Below are positions 4,499 to 5,265 of a stretch of 5,265 bases of DNA, piece by piece. The stretch spans positions 1-5,265 of the forward strand of contig JAUVZH010000231.1 of assembly GCA_030602675.1 (NCBI GenBank). Reading direction: 5' to 3'. The notes below the pieces were generated by a model. The model did not search any database and had not been told where the DNA came from. It saw only the letters and a list, made by a program, of their open reading frames with translations. Within the stretch, counting starts at the first letter, position 1, and every line of letters begins with the position of its first letter. The stretch comes from Candidatus Heimdallarchaeota archaeon. GTDB taxonomy: Archaea > Asgardarchaeota > Heimdallarchaeia > JABLTI01. The position numbers were made by a program, and so were the translations under genes.

Positions 4499-5265
4499 AT
4501 GAAAAAGCAAATTACATACATTGCAAAATTAAACCTAAAAAAGGCGGGATTGGCTTTTAACTCAAAGGAAAGTAAATTGCCAGATTTTGAAGATCTAATC
4601 AGGAATGGGCATTTTAAAAAAACGTTGACCCAAATATCTAGAATACAACAGCAGCAAGAAATAACAGAAGAAGAAAATTTGCTTTCTGAAGCATACAGAA
4701 GTTTAGCTATGGTTGAATTAGGGAATATAGATGATACATTGAATTTAATTAATGCTGTCTTAAAGAAGATTAACAAATTAACAAATCCTAATCTTTACTT
4801 AATAGCCATCTACATCAAAGCTCTTATTTTGCAAAGAATTGGTAGTTTACATAAAGCTGACATTTTGATTGATCAAGAAATATCAAAACTTGATTCATTA
4901 AAACTAACAGAACATGAATACTTGAAACACAAAGCTAATCTCTTGTATAGAAAAGGGTCTATTAATTATCATTTGGAGAAGCATGATGACAGCTTAGGAA
5001 TTTTGGAAGAAACATTATCAATTCAAGAGGAAATTAATGATAAGTATGTAATTGCGAAATGCTATGAAATTATTTGCTTTATTCACAAAGGCAGAGGAGA
5101 CTTTAGCAAGGCTATTGACTTTTTAACTCGAAGTAAAGCTATCTTCGAAGAAATTGATAACAAATACGAATTATCAATTGAGCTCTTTCATCAAGGAATG
5201 ATCTATTATGAGAAGGGTCGATACATTTTAGCAATAAAATATATGGAACAAATTCTACCATTCAT
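4499..5265 (+). CDS. TPR-repeat protein, truncated by the window edge
   Basis: The first 255 codons are open to the window end with no stop, so the C-terminus is missing. Residues 1-60 are charged and partly coiled (the segment around QQQQEITEEE). From about 60 on the chain is a helical solenoid. Repeats of about 40 residues are clearest at 141-181, 182-221 and 222-255, with an earlier one near 98-129. Each carries TPR-like positions, such as LYRKGSINYHLEKHDDSLGI, HKGRGDFSKAIDFLTRSKAI and MIYYEKGRYILAIKYMEQIL. The 40-residue period, with an EEI-[ND]-[DN]-KY linker between repeats, is the Rapsyn/LGN-like TPR_12 style, a protein-protein interaction scaffold that is often long and multi-copy in Asgard archaea. 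An in-frame GTG (4496) directly precedes the ATG, and a TAG stop lies just before that. GAGGT (4480-4484) is the only ribosome binding site, 11-14 bases upstream and slightly far. Any effector domain would lie beyond the edge. Confidence 0.85.
   Translation, partial: MKKQITYIAKLNLKKAGLAFNSKESKLPDFEDLIRNGHFKKTLTQISRIQQQQEITEEENLLSEAYRSLAMVELGNIDDTLNLINAVLKKINKLTNPNLYLIAIYIKALILQRIGSLHKADILIDQEISKLDSLKLTEHEYLKHKANLLYRKGSINYHLEKHDDSLGILEETLSIQEEINDKYVIAKCYEIICFIHKGRGDFSKAIDFLTRSKAIFEEIDNKYELSIELFHQGMIYYEKGRYILAIKYMEQILPF

Noticed and set aside
4468..4776. A minus-strand open frame opposite the TPR gene
   Set aside because: The plus strand encodes regular TPR repeats open to the edge. The minus frame is rich in Phe/Ile/Ser/Cys, as expected for antisense of a Lys/Glu-rich gene.

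Overview
The window is AT-rich and looks archaeal. Genes mostly stand alone on alternating strands, and several starts have a TATA-like element about 20-30 bases upstream instead of bacterial -35/-10 boxes. T-runs follow several stop codons, and GTG and TTG starts are backed by purine-rich ribosome binding sites. A 40-residue-period TPR protein, zinc-ribbon proteins and lineage-specific membrane proteins together suggest an Asgard-type archaeon. That placement is inference from style and composition; no marker gene is present, and a low-GC bacterium is not excluded.

Layout, left to right. Bases 1-201 are AT-rich and may hold the start of a gene leaving the left edge on the minus strand (weak). 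A small exported protein (217-450, +) ends in a hairpin plus T8 terminator. A four-helix membrane protein built from two copies of a two-helix unit (617-1177, +) is followed 38 bases later by an alpha/beta hydrolase (1216-2190, +), and these two may be co-transcribed. A DegV-family lipid-binding protein (2208-3098, -) converges on the hydrolase with 17 bases between the stop codons. A 431-base gap (3099-3529) follows. It contains a long imperfect hairpin 31 bases downstream of a good TATA-like box and ahead of a T8 run, so it is a candidate for a small RNA or a structured leader. Next is an unrecognised 123-residue protein (3530-3901, +). It converges on a double zinc-ribbon protein with a cysteine-rich repeated tail (3989-4390, -). 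That gene is divergent from a TPR-repeat protein (4499 to the right edge, +), which is cut off by the window end.

Functionally, the clearest assignments are the hydrolase (full Ser-Asp-His triad) and the DegV protein (fatty-acid-binding fold). If the organism is archaeal, their juxtaposition raises the question of what acyl lipid they handle, although they are on opposite strands and need not be linked. The TPR and zinc-ribbon proteins are probably protein-protein or nucleic-acid interaction factors sharing a 108-base divergent control region. No mobile element, CRISPR array, rRNA or tRNA was seen. The least explained items are the intergenic structured element, the duplicated membrane protein and the cysteine-repeat tail.
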